Shown here in pieces: positions 46,451-56,242 of a stretch of 64,000 bases of DNA (positions are counted from its first letter, which is position 1; each line of letters opens with the position of its first letter). The DNA is from Leeuwenhoekiella aestuarii (GTDB lineage: Bacteria > Bacteroidota > Bacteroidia > Flavobacteriales > Flavobacteriaceae), in the NCBI RefSeq assembly GCF_004104055.1, contig NZ_QOVJ01000001.1, forward strand, positions 62,001 to 126,000, in the 5' to 3' direction. The notes below the pieces were generated by a model. It worked only from the letters and a program-made list of their open reading frames with translations, did no database searches and was not told the DNA's origin. Both the position numbers and the translations under genes were made by a program.

Positions 46451-47683
46451 CTATCTAACTTTTAGAGTGACAATAGTGATGATAGCCAGTAGAATACCTA
46501 CAATCCAAAATCGGGTTACGATCTTACTTTCGTGAATCCCCTTTTTCTGATAGTGGTGATGTAAGGGCGACATTAAAAAAATACGTCTGCCTTCACCGCT
46601 TTTTGCTTTTGTATACTTAAACCAACTCACCTGCAGCATTACCGAAAGGGTTTCCATAAAGAAGATCCCGCAGAGAATAGGTATCAGTAATTCTTTACGA
46701 ATTGCAATTGCGATTACCGCGATAATTCCCCCAATAGTCAAACTCCCCGTATCACCCATAAATATTTGCGCCGGATAGGTGTTGTACCACAAGAAACCTA
46801 CAAGCGCTCCAACAAATGCAGTAATAAATATTACCATCTCACCAGATCTTGGGATGTACATAACATCGAGGTAATCACTAAAAATGATATTACCCGATAC
46901 CCAGGCAAAAATCCCAAGTGTCAACACAATTATTGCTGAAGAACCCGCCGCGAGACCATCTATACCATCAGTTAGATTTGCTCCGTTTGATACTGCTGTC
47001 ACAATAAAAATCACAATGGGTATAAACAGCAACCAAGCATATTTCACATAATCATCTCCCAACCAGCTTACTAAAATGGTGTAATCTATCTCGTTATTCT
47101 TTACAAAAGGAATGGTTGTAGTTAATGCTTTCTCTTCTTTAGAAAATTCTCTAGCATTACTATCTAACAGCTGTTCTTGTTGCGGTGATTTATTTGCTAA
47201 CTCTTCTTTTATCGTCACTCCCGGGTGAAAGAAAATAGTTGCTCCCACAATGATTCCAAGCCCTACCTGACCAAATATTTTAAACTTGCCTTGCAAGCCT
47301 TCTTTGTTTTTCTTTCTGATTTTTAAAAAATCATCCATAAAGCCTATCGCACCCATCCAAAGTGTGGTTACAATGAGTAGGATCACATAAATATTCTCGA
47401 GCCTGGCTAGTAAAAAAACCGGTATTAAAGTCGCCAGAATAATAATCAAACCACCCATTGTAGGTGTACCCGCTTTTTCCACCTGACCTTCAAGACCCAA
47501 ATCGCGTATAGACTCACCTAATTGCTTCTTTTGCAAGTACAAAATGATACGCTTTCCCCAAATGGTAGAAATCGCCAAAGACATCAAGATGGCGATCGCC
47601 GCCCTAAAGGTGATAAAGCCAAATAAGCTAGCACCCGGAAAATTGTAGGTACGTTCTAAATATTCAAAAAGGTAGTACAGCAT
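46451..47683 (-). CDS. mraY: phospho-MurNAc-pentapeptide transferase
   Basis: MraY transfers phospho-MurNAc-pentapeptide to undecaprenyl phosphate, making lipid I. Ten membrane helices and the motifs [40 protein letters not shown] and [12 protein letters not shown] are visible. At 410 residues it is longer than the usual 360 because of an insert at about 155-200 between two helices ([16 protein letters not shown]...), a feature I know from other Bacteroidota. Confidence 0.97.
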   Translation of the reverse strand: MLYYLFEYLERTYNFPGASLFGFITFRAAIAILMSLAISTIWGKRIILYLQKKQLGESIRDLGLEGQVEKAGTPTMGGLIIILATLIPVFLLARLENIYVILLIVTTLWMGAIGFMDDFLKIRKKNKEGLQGKFKIFGQVGLGIIVGATIFFHPGVTIKEELANKSPQQEQLLDSNAREFSKEEKALTTTIPFVKNNEIDYTILVSWLGDDYVKYAWLLFIPIVIFIVTAVSNGANLTDGIDGLAAGSSAIIVLTLGIFAWVSGNIIFSDYLDVMYIPRSGEMVIFITAFVGALVGFLWYNTYPAQIFMGDTGSLTIGGIIAVIAIAIRKELLIPILCGIFFMETLSVMLQVSWFKYTKAKSGEGRRIFLMSPLHHHYQKKGIHESKIVTRFWIVGILLAIITIVTLKVR

Positions 47684-47716
47684 CTAAATTTTTATTTTAC
47701 GCCTCTGCGTTTTGCC

Positions 47717-49180
47717 TTATTTATTTAGCTCAATTAATAGTTCTTTTACGATCTTAAAATCATCAAAATCGGTACGCTCTCCTTTAACTTCCTGATAAGT
47801 CTCATGACCCTTACCGGCTATTAAGATGATGTCATTTTCTGATGCCATCTGGCAAGCGGTTTTTATCGCCTGCTTGCGCGAGGTAACAGAAAGAGTCTTT
47901 TTATAATCTAAAGGCTCAACACCTTTTTCAATTTCTTCTATAATCAATTCCGGATCTTCACTACGTGGATTATCACTCGTGAAAATCACTTTGGTACTCA
48001 AGGCCGCAGCGATCTTTCCCATTTTTGGACGTTTTGTACGATCTCGATCTCCTCCACACCCCACAACAGTAATGAGTTCTTCATTTTTTGTACGAATATC
48101 ATTTATCGTCTCCAACACATTTTTTAAAGCGTCAGGAGTATGTGCATAGTCAACAATCGCCGTTATCTTTTTTGAAGAAATCAAATACTGAAAACGGCCG
48201 CTCACACTCGTTAATTCTGACAAATACTGAAGCGCTTCGAGCTGTGTTAACCCCAGAAGTTCTGCTGCAGCATAAATAGCCAAAACATTATAGGCGTTAA
48301 ATGAGCCTATAAGTTTTACCCAAACTTCCTGATCGTTAACCTTCAGCAATAAACCAGTAAGTTGGTTTTCTAAAATTTGAGCGCGATAATCTGCAAAAGA
48401 TTTCAAAGCATACGTGTACTTTTTAGCCTGTGTGTTTTGCAACATTACCTGGCCGTTACGATCGTCAACATTCGTGAGCGCAAAAGCCGTTTTAGGCAGC
48501 TTATCAAAAAATGATTTTTTAACGTCTCTATATTCCGCAAAAGTCTCGTGATAATCCAGGTGATCGTGACTCAGATTGGTAAAAATCCCACCTTCAAATT
48601 GCAAACCCTCTGTACGCTTCTGGTGAATACCGTGAGAACTCACTTCCATAAAACAATACTCCACTCCGGCTTCATTCATTTTTGCCAGATACTTATTTAT
48701 CGTTAACGAATCTGACGTGGTATGCGTTGCCGGAAACTCTTCATCTCCCACTAAAATTTTAACCGTAGAAAGCAACCCCGCTTTAAAACCTGCTTTTGTA
48801 AATAACTGATGCAGTAATGAAGCAATTGTAGTTTTACCGTTAGTACCTGTAATCCCCACCAGTTTTAAATTCTCTGAGGGGTTCTCATAAAAATTAGAAG
48901 CCATCAAAGCTAGAGCTTGAGCTGTATCTGAAGTTTGCACATAAGTAATTCCATTTACAAACTCTTTTGGCATTTGCTCACAAATGATAGCAATTGCACC
49001 TTGTGCTTCAGCCGTTTTTATATAATCATGACCATCACTTTGAGTGCCGCGAATCGCTACAAAAACGTCGTTTAAACCTACTTTACGCGAATCAAAATGT
49101 ATCGCATTTACCGGCACACCGGGGTTACCCGTCACCGACTCAAGCGTTACTTTGTACAATATGTCTTTTAATAAAATCAC
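47717..49180 (-). CDS. murE: UDP-MurNAc-tripeptide synthetase (mDAP-adding)
   Basis: MurE adds the third amino acid to the stem peptide. The P-loop VGITGTNGKTTIAS is intact, and the substrate-selective motif DNPR in FTSDNPRSEDPE indicates meso-diaminopimelate. The start codon is GTG at 49178-49180, overlapping the ftsI stop by 4 bases (GTGA), which couples translation. Confidence 0.96.
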   Translation of the reverse strand: MILLKDILYKVTLESVTGNPGVPVNAIHFDSRKVGLNDVFVAIRGTQSDGHDYIKTAEAQGAIAIICEQMPKEFVNGITYVQTSDTAQALALMASNFYENPSENLKLVGITGTNGKTTIASLLHQLFTKAGFKAGLLSTVKILVGDEEFPATHTTSDSLTINKYLAKMNEAGVEYCFMEVSSHGIHQKRTEGLQFEGGIFTNLSHDHLDYHETFAEYRDVKKSFFDKLPKTAFALTNVDDRNGQVMLQNTQAKKYTYALKSFADYRAQILENQLTGLLLKVNDQEVWVKLIGSFNAYNVLAIYAAAELLGLTQLEALQYLSELTSVSGRFQYLISSKKITAIVDYAHTPDALKNVLETINDIRTKNEELITVVGCGGDRDRTKRPKMGKIAAALSTKVIFTSDNPRSEDPELIIEEIEKGVEPLDYKKTLSVTSRKQAIKTACQMASENDIILIAGKGHETYQEVKGERTDFDDFKIVKELLIELNK

Positions 49181-51168
49181 GACAGTTGTAAAATGATTTT
49201 TTGATTCTTACTTATCTTTTGCCCGGCTTGTAAAGATTGAGATTTCACTTTCCCGTTTCCTTTAAATTCAACCTGAAGTCCTAAATTTTCTAATAAAGAA
49301 ATCGCGTCCATCCCAGACATTCCCCTAACATTAGGAATGGTTTTCTCTGCATTTTGAGCCTTTTCAAAATAGGTTTCAAAATCCTGCTCCACAGTTTCCG
49401 GGTTAGCTTCTGCAAGTTTCACCTCATCAATTACCGGAGTATCGCTATATATTTTCTGGGCTATTTTTCTAAATACCGGGCCTGCTACAGTTCCACCGTA
49501 GTAACCTATTTTCTTGTTTGGCTTATGAATTACCACAATGCAGGAATACTCTGGGTTTTCCGCAGGAAAATAGCCTGCAAAAGATGCGATATATTTACCT
49601 TCCTCTTTCCAGTATTCTGTTTGACAGGTCCCTGTTTTACCTGCCATTGAAAAATTCTTTGAGTAAATATTATTACCGGTACCACGTTCCACAACGTGTT
49701 TCATCATATCCTGAACTTTATCAATCGTCGTTTGCGAACAAATCGCCGGATTGATCACCTCTTTCTCAAATTTTTGTATAGAAACATCCCATTTCTTGAT
49801 CTCTTTTATAAAACGCGGCTTCACCATCTCTCCATCATTGGCAATAGCATTATAAAAGGTCAAGGTCTGCAAAGGTGTTAATGAAACACCGTACCCAAAA
49901 GCCATCCACGGCAAGGTTGTACCGTACCAGTTTGCATCACCGGGATATGGAAATCTAGGACTTCCTTCTCCTTTGATTTCTAAGCCCAGCTTATCATTGA
50001 GCCCCATATTATACAGTCGCTTCAAAAAACGCTTCGGATCATCTTTATACCCCTCATTTATCATTTTCGCGAAAGCGGTATTTGAAGAAAGCTCGAAAGC
50101 ACGAGCCGCTGAGATCTTACCATAACCTCCCCAGTGCGAATCATAAACCGTACGGTTGTAAAAACGCACGCGGCCATTTTCGGTATCAATTATATCTGTT
50201 GTATCGATCACACGATCTTCAAGCGCAGCAACCATCGCCATCAGCTTAAAAGTGGAGCCTGGCTCAGCCGACTCGTAAACCGCATAATTTCTATCTTCAT
50301 AATATCCGCCATCTTCGGTTCTACCGAGATTTGAAATCGCTTTAACTTCTCCAGACTTCGTATCCATCACCACCACACAACCGTGATCTGCTTCAAATTT
50401 TTCAAGAGACTCTAATAAAGCGTGATGTGCTATATCCTGAATATTCACATCTATAGTAGAAATAACATCATAACCATCTTGTGGCTCCACTATGTTATCG
50501 TCTCCAATAGGTTTCCACTGACCTTTAGCAATACGTTGTTTTAAACGATGGCCTTCTTTACCTCTTAAATAAGGACCAAAAGCACCTTCTAAACCAGCTT
50601 CACTATACCTTCCATGTTCCGTTAACCTATCGTAACCTATAGTACGCTCTGCTATTTTATCTAACGGATGTTCACGTACGGTACGCTGTTCTGTTATAAT
50701 CCCTCCTTTATAAGGCCCTTTATTAAAGAGCGGCAACTTTTTAATTGCTAAATATTTTGAATATCCCAGATTACGCGCCAGAAGCAAGTAGCGATTCTTA
50801 TTTACTCGGGCCTTACGTAAAACTTCAGTATAATGAGCTACCGGTTTTCCTAATTGCTCAGACAAGCCTTTTGCAAGCCCCTGAATATTCTCCTCAAAAT
50901 CTGCTTGTTTTGGAGCTAAAGCATCAAAACGAACATCGTACTTAGGAACTGATGTTGCCAGTAAGCTGCCATCACCCGCATAAAGATTACCTCTGTTTGC
51001 CGGTATGGTAAACATGCGCTCTGTACGTGCCTCCGCAAGCTCTTTATACTTATCACCTTCTGCCAACTGAATGTTGCATAATTTAAACGCAACAAACAGG
51101 GCGAAGAGGAACATACCTCCTGCCACTAAATACATCCGGTTCAATATGTTCTTTTCGCTGGTAGCCAT
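49177..51168 (-). CDS. ftsI: septal transpeptidase PBP3/FtsI with PASTA domain
   Basis: FtsI cross-links septal peptidoglycan. The 663 residues have one N-terminal membrane helix (residues 12-30), a dimerisation/pedestal domain, and a transpeptidase domain with the serine motif EPGSTFKLMA, SSN in ELSSNTAFAKM, and KTG in AGKTGTCQTEY. A single PASTA domain ends the protein (IPNVRGMSGMDAISLLENLG), which might sense muropeptides or lipid II. Confidence 0.96.
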   Translation of the reverse strand: MATSEKNILNRMYLVAGGMFLFALFVAFKLCNIQLAEGDKYKELAEARTERMFTIPANRGNLYAGDGSLLATSVPKYDVRFDALAPKQADFEENIQGLAKGLSEQLGKPVAHYTEVLRKARVNKNRYLLLARNLGYSKYLAIKKLPLFNKGPYKGGIITEQRTVREHPLDKIAERTIGYDRLTEHGRYSEAGLEGAFGPYLRGKEGHRLKQRIAKGQWKPIGDDNIVEPQDGYDVISTIDVNIQDIAHHALLESLEKFEADHGCVVVMDTKSGEVKAISNLGRTEDGGYYEDRNYAVYESAEPGSTFKLMAMVAALEDRVIDTTDIIDTENGRVRFYNRTVYDSHWGGYGKISAARAFELSSNTAFAKMINEGYKDDPKRFLKRLYNMGLNDKLGLEIKGEGSPRFPYPGDANWYGTTLPWMAFGYGVSLTPLQTLTFYNAIANDGEMVKPRFIKEIKKWDVSIQKFEKEVINPAICSQTTIDKVQDMMKHVVERGTGNNIYSKNFSMAGKTGTCQTEYWKEEGKYIASFAGYFPAENPEYSCIVVIHKPNKKIGYYGGTVAGPVFRKIAQKIYSDTPVIDEVKLAEANPETVEQDFETYFEKAQNAEKTIPNVRGMSGMDAISLLENLGLQVEFKGNGKVKSQSLQAGQKISKNQKIILQLS

Positions 51169-51175
51169 TTTGAAC

Positions 51176-51493
51176 TTAAGGTGTTTTTGTTACTTTAATT
51201 TTTTTGGGCGGAGTAAGAGAAGGCCCCAACCCTTGTTGTGCAACCTGCTTAGTTACGACCGTTTCCATTTTGAGACGTCGCGCCTCCAGACGCGTATCTA
51301 CAAATTCACTATGCAGCTCTTTAACCTCTGCATTCAATTGAGAGATCAAATGCACTTTTTTATCTGCACTGTGTGAGCTCCCAATCATTACTATCGCTAA
51401 AAAAGACAGAAACAGAATCATACGCCAGTTCTTCATAGCATCATCGCTAAAAAGAAATCTTCCTTTAAGTATGTTATAAATTCCTTCTTTCAA
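51176..51493 (-). CDS. ftsL: FtsL-like division protein
   Basis: The 105 residues have one membrane helix at about 25-42 (MILFLSFLAIVMIGSSHSAD) and a heptad-like periplasmic region, in the ftsL slot between rsmH and ftsI. The start is a TTG at 51491-51493; I keep it because the N-terminal stretch KEGIYNILKGRFLFSDDA-KNWRM is shared with other flavobacterial FtsL-like proteins. Confidence 0.85.
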   Translation of the reverse strand: MKEGIYNILKGRFLFSDDAMKNWRMILFLSFLAIVMIGSSHSADKKVHLISQLNAEVKELHSEFVDTRLEARRLKMETVVTKQVAQQGLGPSLTPPKKIKVTKTP

Positions 51494-51499
51494 AGCCTA

Positions 51500-52396
51500 T
51501 TATAATTTCTCTGCCACACGCAGCTTCGCACTGCGCGCCCTGTTATTCATTTTTATTTCTTCTTTACCAGGAACTATAAGTCCGCCTACTTTCTTAAACG
51601 GCACACTAAAGTTTCCAAAAATGTCTTTCTCCGGCTCCCCTTCAAAAAGACCGTTACGTATATAGCGCTTAACCAACCTGTCTTCTAAAGAGTGATACGA
51701 GATCAAACTCAATCTTCCGCCAGGCTTGAGCATCTCTTCGGTTTGCTGTAAAAACTCTTTTAAAACCTCAAGCTCCTGATTCACTTCAATACGAATTGCC
51801 TGATAGATCTGAGCCAACAACTTGTGCTCTCGATTAGCCGGCAAAAAGGGCTTTAAAGCCACTTTTAAATCTTCTGTAGTCTCAATAGGATTTTCTTTAC
51901 GAAGCGAAACCAAGGTTCTGGCTATTTTAGGCGCGCTTCTCAATTCCCCATATTGCAACAAGACCCTACTCAGATCCTCTTCGGTATACTCATTTACAAC
52001 ATTATACGCAGAAAGCTTATTCCCTTGATTCATACGCATGTCTAGCTTCGCCTCAAACCGGGTTGAAAAACCACGTTCTGCAACATCAAATTGATGCGAC
52101 GAAACTCCAAAATCTCCTAATATTCCATCCACTTGCGCAGCGCCATAAAAACGCAAAAAGCGTTTCGCAAAGCGAAAATTCTCATTGATCAATGTAAATC
52201 TAGGATCATCAATCGCATTTTCTAGCGCATCCTTATCCTGATCAAAAGCAAACAACTTTCCATTTTCACCAAGACGTCTTAAAATCTCTCTCGAGTGACC
52301 ACCACCACCAAAAGTGACATCCACATAAACACCATCTGACTTAATCGCCAGACCATCTACTGTTTCTTTTAACAATACCGGGTTATGATAATCCAT
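51500..52396 (-). CDS. rsmH: 16S rRNA (cytosine-1402-N4) methyltransferase
   Basis: RsmH methylates N4 of C1402 in 16S rRNA. The motifs MDYHNPVLLKETVDGL, VDVTFGGGGHSREIL, FGVSSHQFDVAERGFS and LISYHSLEDRLVKRYI are intact. I chose the ATG at 52396 because family members begin just before the YHNPVLL block; an upstream ATG at 52417 would lengthen the overlap with mraZ to 35 bases, and the chosen start overlaps it by 14. Confidence 0.95.
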   Translation of the reverse strand: MDYHNPVLLKETVDGLAIKSDGVYVDVTFGGGGHSREILRRLGENGKLFAFDQDKDALENAIDDPRFTLINENFRFAKRFLRFYGAAQVDGILGDFGVSSHQFDVAERGFSTRFEAKLDMRMNQGNKLSAYNVVNEYTEEDLSRVLLQYGELRSAPKIARTLVSLRKENPIETTEDLKVALKPFLPANREHKLLAQIYQAIRIEVNQELEVLKEFLQQTEEMLKPGGRLSLISYHSLEDRLVKRYIRNGLFEGEPEKDIFGNFSVPFKKVGGLIVPGKEEIKMNNRARSAKLRVAEKL

Positions 52397-52856
52397 CTGG
52401 CACGTCATTTTGATCACCCATCACCTCCTCTGCAAGCGCTGCAAAGTCTCCGTCGTTATCACTCACCGCAACTTCATAAGCTACGAGATCCCAGATCTCA
52501 ATTATATTTCCTCCGGAAGTCAAAACGATATCTTTTACTATCGAAGCAAAAGCAAGCAAATCTTTTGGAATTAACAATCTTCCAGAAGCATCTGCTTCAA
52601 TTAGCTTTACACCTGCAGTAAACCTGCGTATGAAATCCACATTTTTTTTATTGAAGCGATTGAGTCCATTAATTTTTTTCATCATCACATCCCACTCAGA
52701 CATCGGCCACAATTCTAAACAAGAATTAAAGACCGATCGCTTTACAACAAACCCTTCCTGCAACTCTTTTGCAAGCTGTTTTTTTAACGCAGACGGCATC
52801 ATGAGCCTGCCTTTGGCGTCAACTTTACACTCGTATGTCCCTATTAGACTGAGCAC
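52383..52856 (-). CDS. mraZ: transcriptional regulator MraZ
   Basis: MraZ is a DNA-binding regulator of the dcw cluster made of two AbrB-like (SpoVT) domains. The 157 residues show GTYECKVDAKGRLMMPSALK in the first repeat and LIEADASGRLLIPKDLLAFA in the second. The start codon is a GTG at 52854-52856. Repeats spaced by 10 bp just upstream (52907-52930) look like its own operator, so autoregulation is likely. Confidence 0.95.
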   Translation of the reverse strand: MLSLIGTYECKVDAKGRLMMPSALKKQLAKELQEGFVVKRSVFNSCLELWPMSEWDVMMKKINGLNRFNKKNVDFIRRFTAGVKLIEADASGRLLIPKDLLAFASIVKDIVLTSGGNIIEIWDLVAYEVAVSDNDGDFAALAEEVMGDQNDVPDGLS

Positions 52857-52886
52857 GAATACAGTAGGTTTTAGATATTATAACTT

Positions 52887-52894
52887 CAAATATA
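52887..52894 (-). promoter_or_regulatory. promoter box of mraZ (TATATTTG)
   Basis: On the leftward strand TATATTTG matches the Bacteroidota -7 consensus TAnnTTTG, 30 bases before the mraZ GTG. I find no upstream TTTG at the usual distance; the MraZ boxes take that place. Confidence 0.55.
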
Positions 52895-52906
52895 TAGAAT
52901 TTATTA

Positions 52907-52951
52907 CCACATCCTCCCACTTTATACCACTTTGTTGATAAGTCTTACCAC
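52907..52951 (-). promoter_or_regulatory. MraZ-box repeats (GTGG, 10-bp period)
   Basis: On the leftward strand GTGGT, GTGGG and GTGGT occur with starts exactly 10 bp apart (top strand CCAC at 52927, 52917 and 52907). A fourth GTGG lies 21 bp further out (CCAC at 52948-52951). MraZ of other bacteria binds TGGGN repeats with 10-bp spacing upstream of mraZ. Confidence 0.75.
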
Positions 52952-53076
52952 TTGTTAATTATTGAGAAAACCTTAACATTGAGTTAGTAGCCTGTCTCAA
53001 AACCTCTTGTTAGCTTAGGCTGAGTAAAGCTTGACAGACTAAAGCATTTTTAGATTTTCAATTTGCTCTAAATGTC

Positions 53077-53084
53077 TATATTTG
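53077..53084 (+). promoter_or_regulatory. promoter box TATATTTG
   Basis: It matches the TAnnTTTG box and lies 28 bases before the ATG of the hydrolase gene, so it probably drives the hydrolase-engB pair. Confidence 0.5.
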
Positions 53085-53112
53085 TGGCAAAGCCTCTTGC
53101 CTACCAATAATT

Positions 53113-53877
53113 ATGAAGCACCAATTAAAAACCGAGGGAAAGTTCACCTACTTAGAAGTTGGCGAGGGAACCCCTATAGTTATTCTTCACGGATTGATGG
53201 GTGGCCTGAGCAACTTTGATGAAGTCACAGACCATTTTTCGCAAAGGGGATATAAAATTGTAATTCCTGAGCTCCCTCTTTACTCAATGCCGCTTATTAA
53301 AACCGGCGTTAAAACATTTGCTAAATACCTTAACGACTTTATCAAGCTGAAAGGCTTTAAAGAAGTAATACTTTTAGGAAACTCGCTAGGTGGGCATATT
53401 GCCTTGTATCACGCAAAACTTTATCCCGAAGTGATGAAAGCTTTAGTTATCACAGGAAGTTCTGGTTTATACGAGAGTGCAATGGGTGAGAGTTACCCTA
53501 AACGCGGTGATTATGAGTATATCAAAAAGAAAGCCGAAGACGTTTTTTACGATCCAGCTGTTGCAACTAAAGAAATTGTAGATGAAGTTTATGAGACTGT
53601 AAACGACCGCAATAAACTCATTAAAACACTTGCCATTGCCAAGAGCGCTATACGTCACAATATGGCACAAGACCTCCCCACGATGAAAACTTCAACGTGT
53701 ATCATTTGGGGTCGAAATGACAATGTAACCCCTCCTGAAGTAGCCGAAGATTTCAACAAACTTTTACCCGATTCTGATTTGTTTTGGATTGACAAATGTG
53801 GTCACGCTGCGATGATGGAGCGCCCGCAAGAGTTTAATGAAATTCTTTCTGACTGGCTCAAATCACGTAACATATAA
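53113..53877 (+). CDS. alpha/beta-fold hydrolase
   Basis: The 254 residues have the classic fold: HGLMGG oxyanion loop near residue 26, nucleophile elbow GNSLGG near residue 95, catalytic Asp in WGRNDNVTPPE near residue 200, and His in KCGHAAMMERP near residue 230. The substrate is unknown. It lies 11 bases before engB, and the two are probably one transcript, as often seen in Flavobacteriaceae. Confidence 0.9.
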   Translation: MKHQLKTEGKFTYLEVGEGTPIVILHGLMGGLSNFDEVTDHFSQRGYKIVIPELPLYSMPLIKTGVKTFAKYLNDFIKLKGFKEVILLGNSLGGHIALYHAKLYPEVMKALVITGSSGLYESAMGESYPKRGDYEYIKKKAEDVFYDPAVATKEIVDEVYETVNDRNKLIKTLAIAKSAIRHNMAQDLPTMKTSTCIIWGRNDNVTPPEVAEDFNKLLPDSDLFWIDKCGHAAMMERPQEFNEILSDWLKSRNI

Positions 53878-53888
53878 CACCTTTTGTT

Positions 53889-54497
53889 ATGCATATTAAA
53901 TCTGCAGAATTTCTAGTTAGTAATTCTAATGTAGCCAAGTGTCCAAAAAATAAAATGCCTGAGTATGCTTTTATTGGACGTTCTAACGTAGGGAAGTCTA
54001 GTTTAATAAATATGCTTACCGATCGTAAAAACCTTGCAAAAACTTCAGGGAGACCGGGTAAGACACAACTTATCAATCACTTTATAATTAATCAAAGTTG
54101 GTACTTGGTCGATTTACCAGGATACGGTTATGCACGCGTTTCCAAAAAGGTTAAAAAAGAATTTCAAAAATTTATTACGCAGTATTTTGAAGAACGCGAA
54201 CAATTAGTTTCTGCATTTGTTCTTATAGATTGCCGGCATGAACCGCAGTCTATTGATAAAGAGTTTATGGAGTATTTAGGTGAGAAGCAAATTCCATTTT
54301 CAATCATTTTTACCAAAACAGATAAATTGAAACCAAAAGCTCTTGAGCGCAATATTGAAAATTACAAACAAGAATTATTGGCAGGAGCTTGGTTAGAAAT
54401 GCCTAATTACTTTATAAGTAGCGCTTCTAACAGCACTGGCAAAGATGACATTTTAAACTACATCGATCAGATTAACGAGCAACTTAAAGAAGCTTAG
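53889..54497 (+). CDS. engB: ribosome biogenesis GTPase YihA/EngB
   Basis: The small GTPase is needed for large-subunit assembly. The G1 motif is GRSNVGKSSLIN, the G3 motif is DLPGYGYA, and the G4 motif is TKTDK. The 202-residue length is typical. The last 14 bases overlap the convergent gene. Confidence 0.97.
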   Translation: MHIKSAEFLVSNSNVAKCPKNKMPEYAFIGRSNVGKSSLINMLTDRKNLAKTSGRPGKTQLINHFIINQSWYLVDLPGYGYARVSKKVKKEFQKFITQYFEEREQLVSAFVLIDCRHEPQSIDKEFMEYLGEKQIPFSIIFTKTDKLKPKALERNIENYKQELLAGAWLEMPNYFISSASNSTGKDDILNYIDQINEQLKEA

Positions 54498-54852
54498 TCC
54501 TTCGTTCAATTTCTGTTATCAGATCTTTTTCAGTTTTCAAATGGTCAAAATCTGATTTAGCTAGAAATAATTCAATATTATTATCATCTTCCTTTAATAC
54601 TACTGGAAAATTCAGCTTTGTATATTCTAATGAATTATATTTTTTAAGGAATTTATCTTTATGTAAGAATTCCATTTCAAAACTACTTTTTTCCCGAAAA
54701 GTTTTCCAAGATGTTCGCTCACGAAAAATCCCATGCGTTAATTTACAAAGTTTGCAACTATAAGTAGCGGGACTCAAAACTTTATGAAGACTATCAAGAT
54801 GGGCGTTAAACCTTCCGGAATGCGCGTTATAAACAAAGATTAATTTCTTCAC
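54484..54852 (-). CDS. hypothetical protein with CKLC motif
   Basis: The 122 residues begin KKLIFVYNAHSGRFNAHLDS and contain a CKLCKLTHGIF segment near residue 33. I do not recognise a named family, though similar sequences occur in flavobacteria. It ends over engB by 14 bases. It is the third gene of the gldB-gldC leftward group, 26 bases after gldC. Confidence 0.65.
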   Translation of the reverse strand: MKKLIFVYNAHSGRFNAHLDSLHKVLSPATYSCKLCKLTHGIFRERTSWKTFREKSSFEMEFLHKDKFLKKYNSLEYTKLNFPVVLKEDDNNIELFLAKSDFDHLKTEKDLITEIERRTKLL

Positions 54853-54878
54853 ATTCCGAAAGATTTATTGAAATAATA

Positions 54879-55205
54879 TTATTTTTTCAACTCTAATTTT
54901 TCAGCAAAATAATCGCAGAAATCCAGCATTGTCGCAGTCATTTTATCATCATCAGTAGCACGCTTAAATGTGTTTGCCATGCTTACTAAAGTCTGGTGAA
55001 AGAATACTTTCATCTCATCAACCGGCATATCTTTTGTCCACAGATCAATGCGAGCCGCCTCTTGTTTGTTGTGATCCCAAAGCGAAAGCATTAATGCTTT
55101 TGCAGGTTCGTGAGAAACACCACCATCTGGAGCGTTCCACGATATCTTTTCAGGAACACGGTTCTCATCTAATTCTATACTTAATTCAATTTCAGTTTTC
55201 ATCAA
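54879..55205 (-). CDS. gldC: gliding motility protein GldC
   Basis: The 108 residues match GldC, with the characteristic block ISWNAPDGGVSHEPAKALML and the DLWTKDMPVDEMKVFFHQTL segment. GldC is a soluble protein that adds to the efficiency of gliding motility and is encoded beside gldB. It follows gldB by 8 bases. Confidence 0.93.
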   Translation of the reverse strand: MMKTEIELSIELDENRVPEKISWNAPDGGVSHEPAKALMLSLWDHNKQEAARIDLWTKDMPVDEMKVFFHQTLVSMANTFKRATDDDKMTATMLDFCDYFAEKLELKK

Positions 55206-55213
55206 CTGTATTT

Positions 55214-56230
55214 TTATTTACGGGGTTTATAATTGGCTTGTTTAAAAATCTCATCACTGGTTTCACCCGGCAGCATTTGCAAAGGTATATTATTGCGCTG
55301 CATATAACTTTTTACAATTTGCCAGCCTATATAGCGACCCAATCGCGGGGGACTATCATTATCAAAAGACAAATAGAATTTCGAAAAAGGTGCCGGATTG
55401 ATAAACCTGCTTAACAACTTACTATCTGAATCAAAAAGCAATTCGTTTTCTATAAAATATTTCCAGATATCAACTTCATTAGCAATTGCCCAGTCGTATT
55501 GCGCCGGAGTGTACCCAATTATTTCATTCTTGTCTTTTAGCGTCAATAACTGCTCTATCATATAGAGTCGTTTTCCATGGTAAATCATTTCATCAAGAAA
55601 TCTACGCCCCCCATTTCTTCTAACCCATTTAGCCACAAAAACATCCGCAACATCAACATCAAGCTGTTCTTTTCTAAAATTTTGCGTGTAAAACCGCTGT
55701 ATTCCATCATAAAAATGATGCTCAGGACCTAGATAATTATCCAATCCAATAATCAACAGGCTATCTGTAAGAATCACCGGAGTACGGTAAGCTACATCAG
55801 AAGTAATCGTGATCACCTCTGGGATAGACGTTTTGGGATAATAATATTTGATATGTTTAAACAGAGTTTCAAGATCAGTTTGTTCTTCGGCAAAATCTGG
55901 AAAAGCTTGCGCAACCTCTTTATTCAATTCAAGTTGAATCGTATCTTTTATTTTTTCAGCCCAAAATTCACGCGTATAAGTTTCTGGAAAAAGAAAAGGA
56001 TATGCACGAATCAAATCATCTAAGCCTGAAGAATCTACCGCAGCAAATTTCTGATCAAAGCGCGCTACTTTTAGGTCTATAGGAATCTGAGAAATTTCTT
56101 CAGGTAATTTTGCATCATCGTTACAGCCAGACATTAAAAATGCAAGAAGCCCTAAAAAAAAGCCAAATACACGAACTAACCCCACTCTACTCACGATTAA
56201 CTTTTTAAATTTTAGTAAATTCACGATCAT
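55214..56230 (-). CDS. gldB: gliding motility lipoprotein GldB
   Basis: GldB is a lipoprotein essential for flavobacterial gliding and for type IX secretion-linked motility. The signal peptide ends in the lipobox LMSGC, with Cys36 from this start. I chose the ATG at 56230 (MIVNLLKFKK) rather than an ATG at 56245, because the promoter box at 56243-56250 would overlap the latter and leave the start upstream of the transcript. The mature part is the DUF2268-like metalloprotease-fold region (FLDEMIYHGKRLYMIE). Confidence 0.92.
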   Translation of the reverse strand: MIVNLLKFKKLIVSRVGLVRVFGFFLGLLAFLMSGCNDDAKLPEEISQIPIDLKVARFDQKFAAVDSSGLDDLIRAYPFLFPETYTREFWAEKIKDTIQLELNKEVAQAFPDFAEEQTDLETLFKHIKYYYPKTSIPEVITITSDVAYRTPVILTDSLLIIGLDNYLGPEHHFYDGIQRFYTQNFRKEQLDVDVADVFVAKWVRRNGGRRFLDEMIYHGKRLYMIEQLLTLKDKNEIIGYTPAQYDWAIANEVDIWKYFIENELLFDSDSKLLSRFINPAPFSKFYLSFDNDSPPRLGRYIGWQIVKSYMQRNNIPLQMLPGETSDEIFKQANYKPRK

Positions 56231-56242
56231 AAAATTGCGCCG

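Noticed and set aside
52986-53045. Possible insertion-sequence end (CCTGTCTCAAAA and GACAG)
   Set aside because: The inverted match is only 5 bp and there is no transposase or target duplication.
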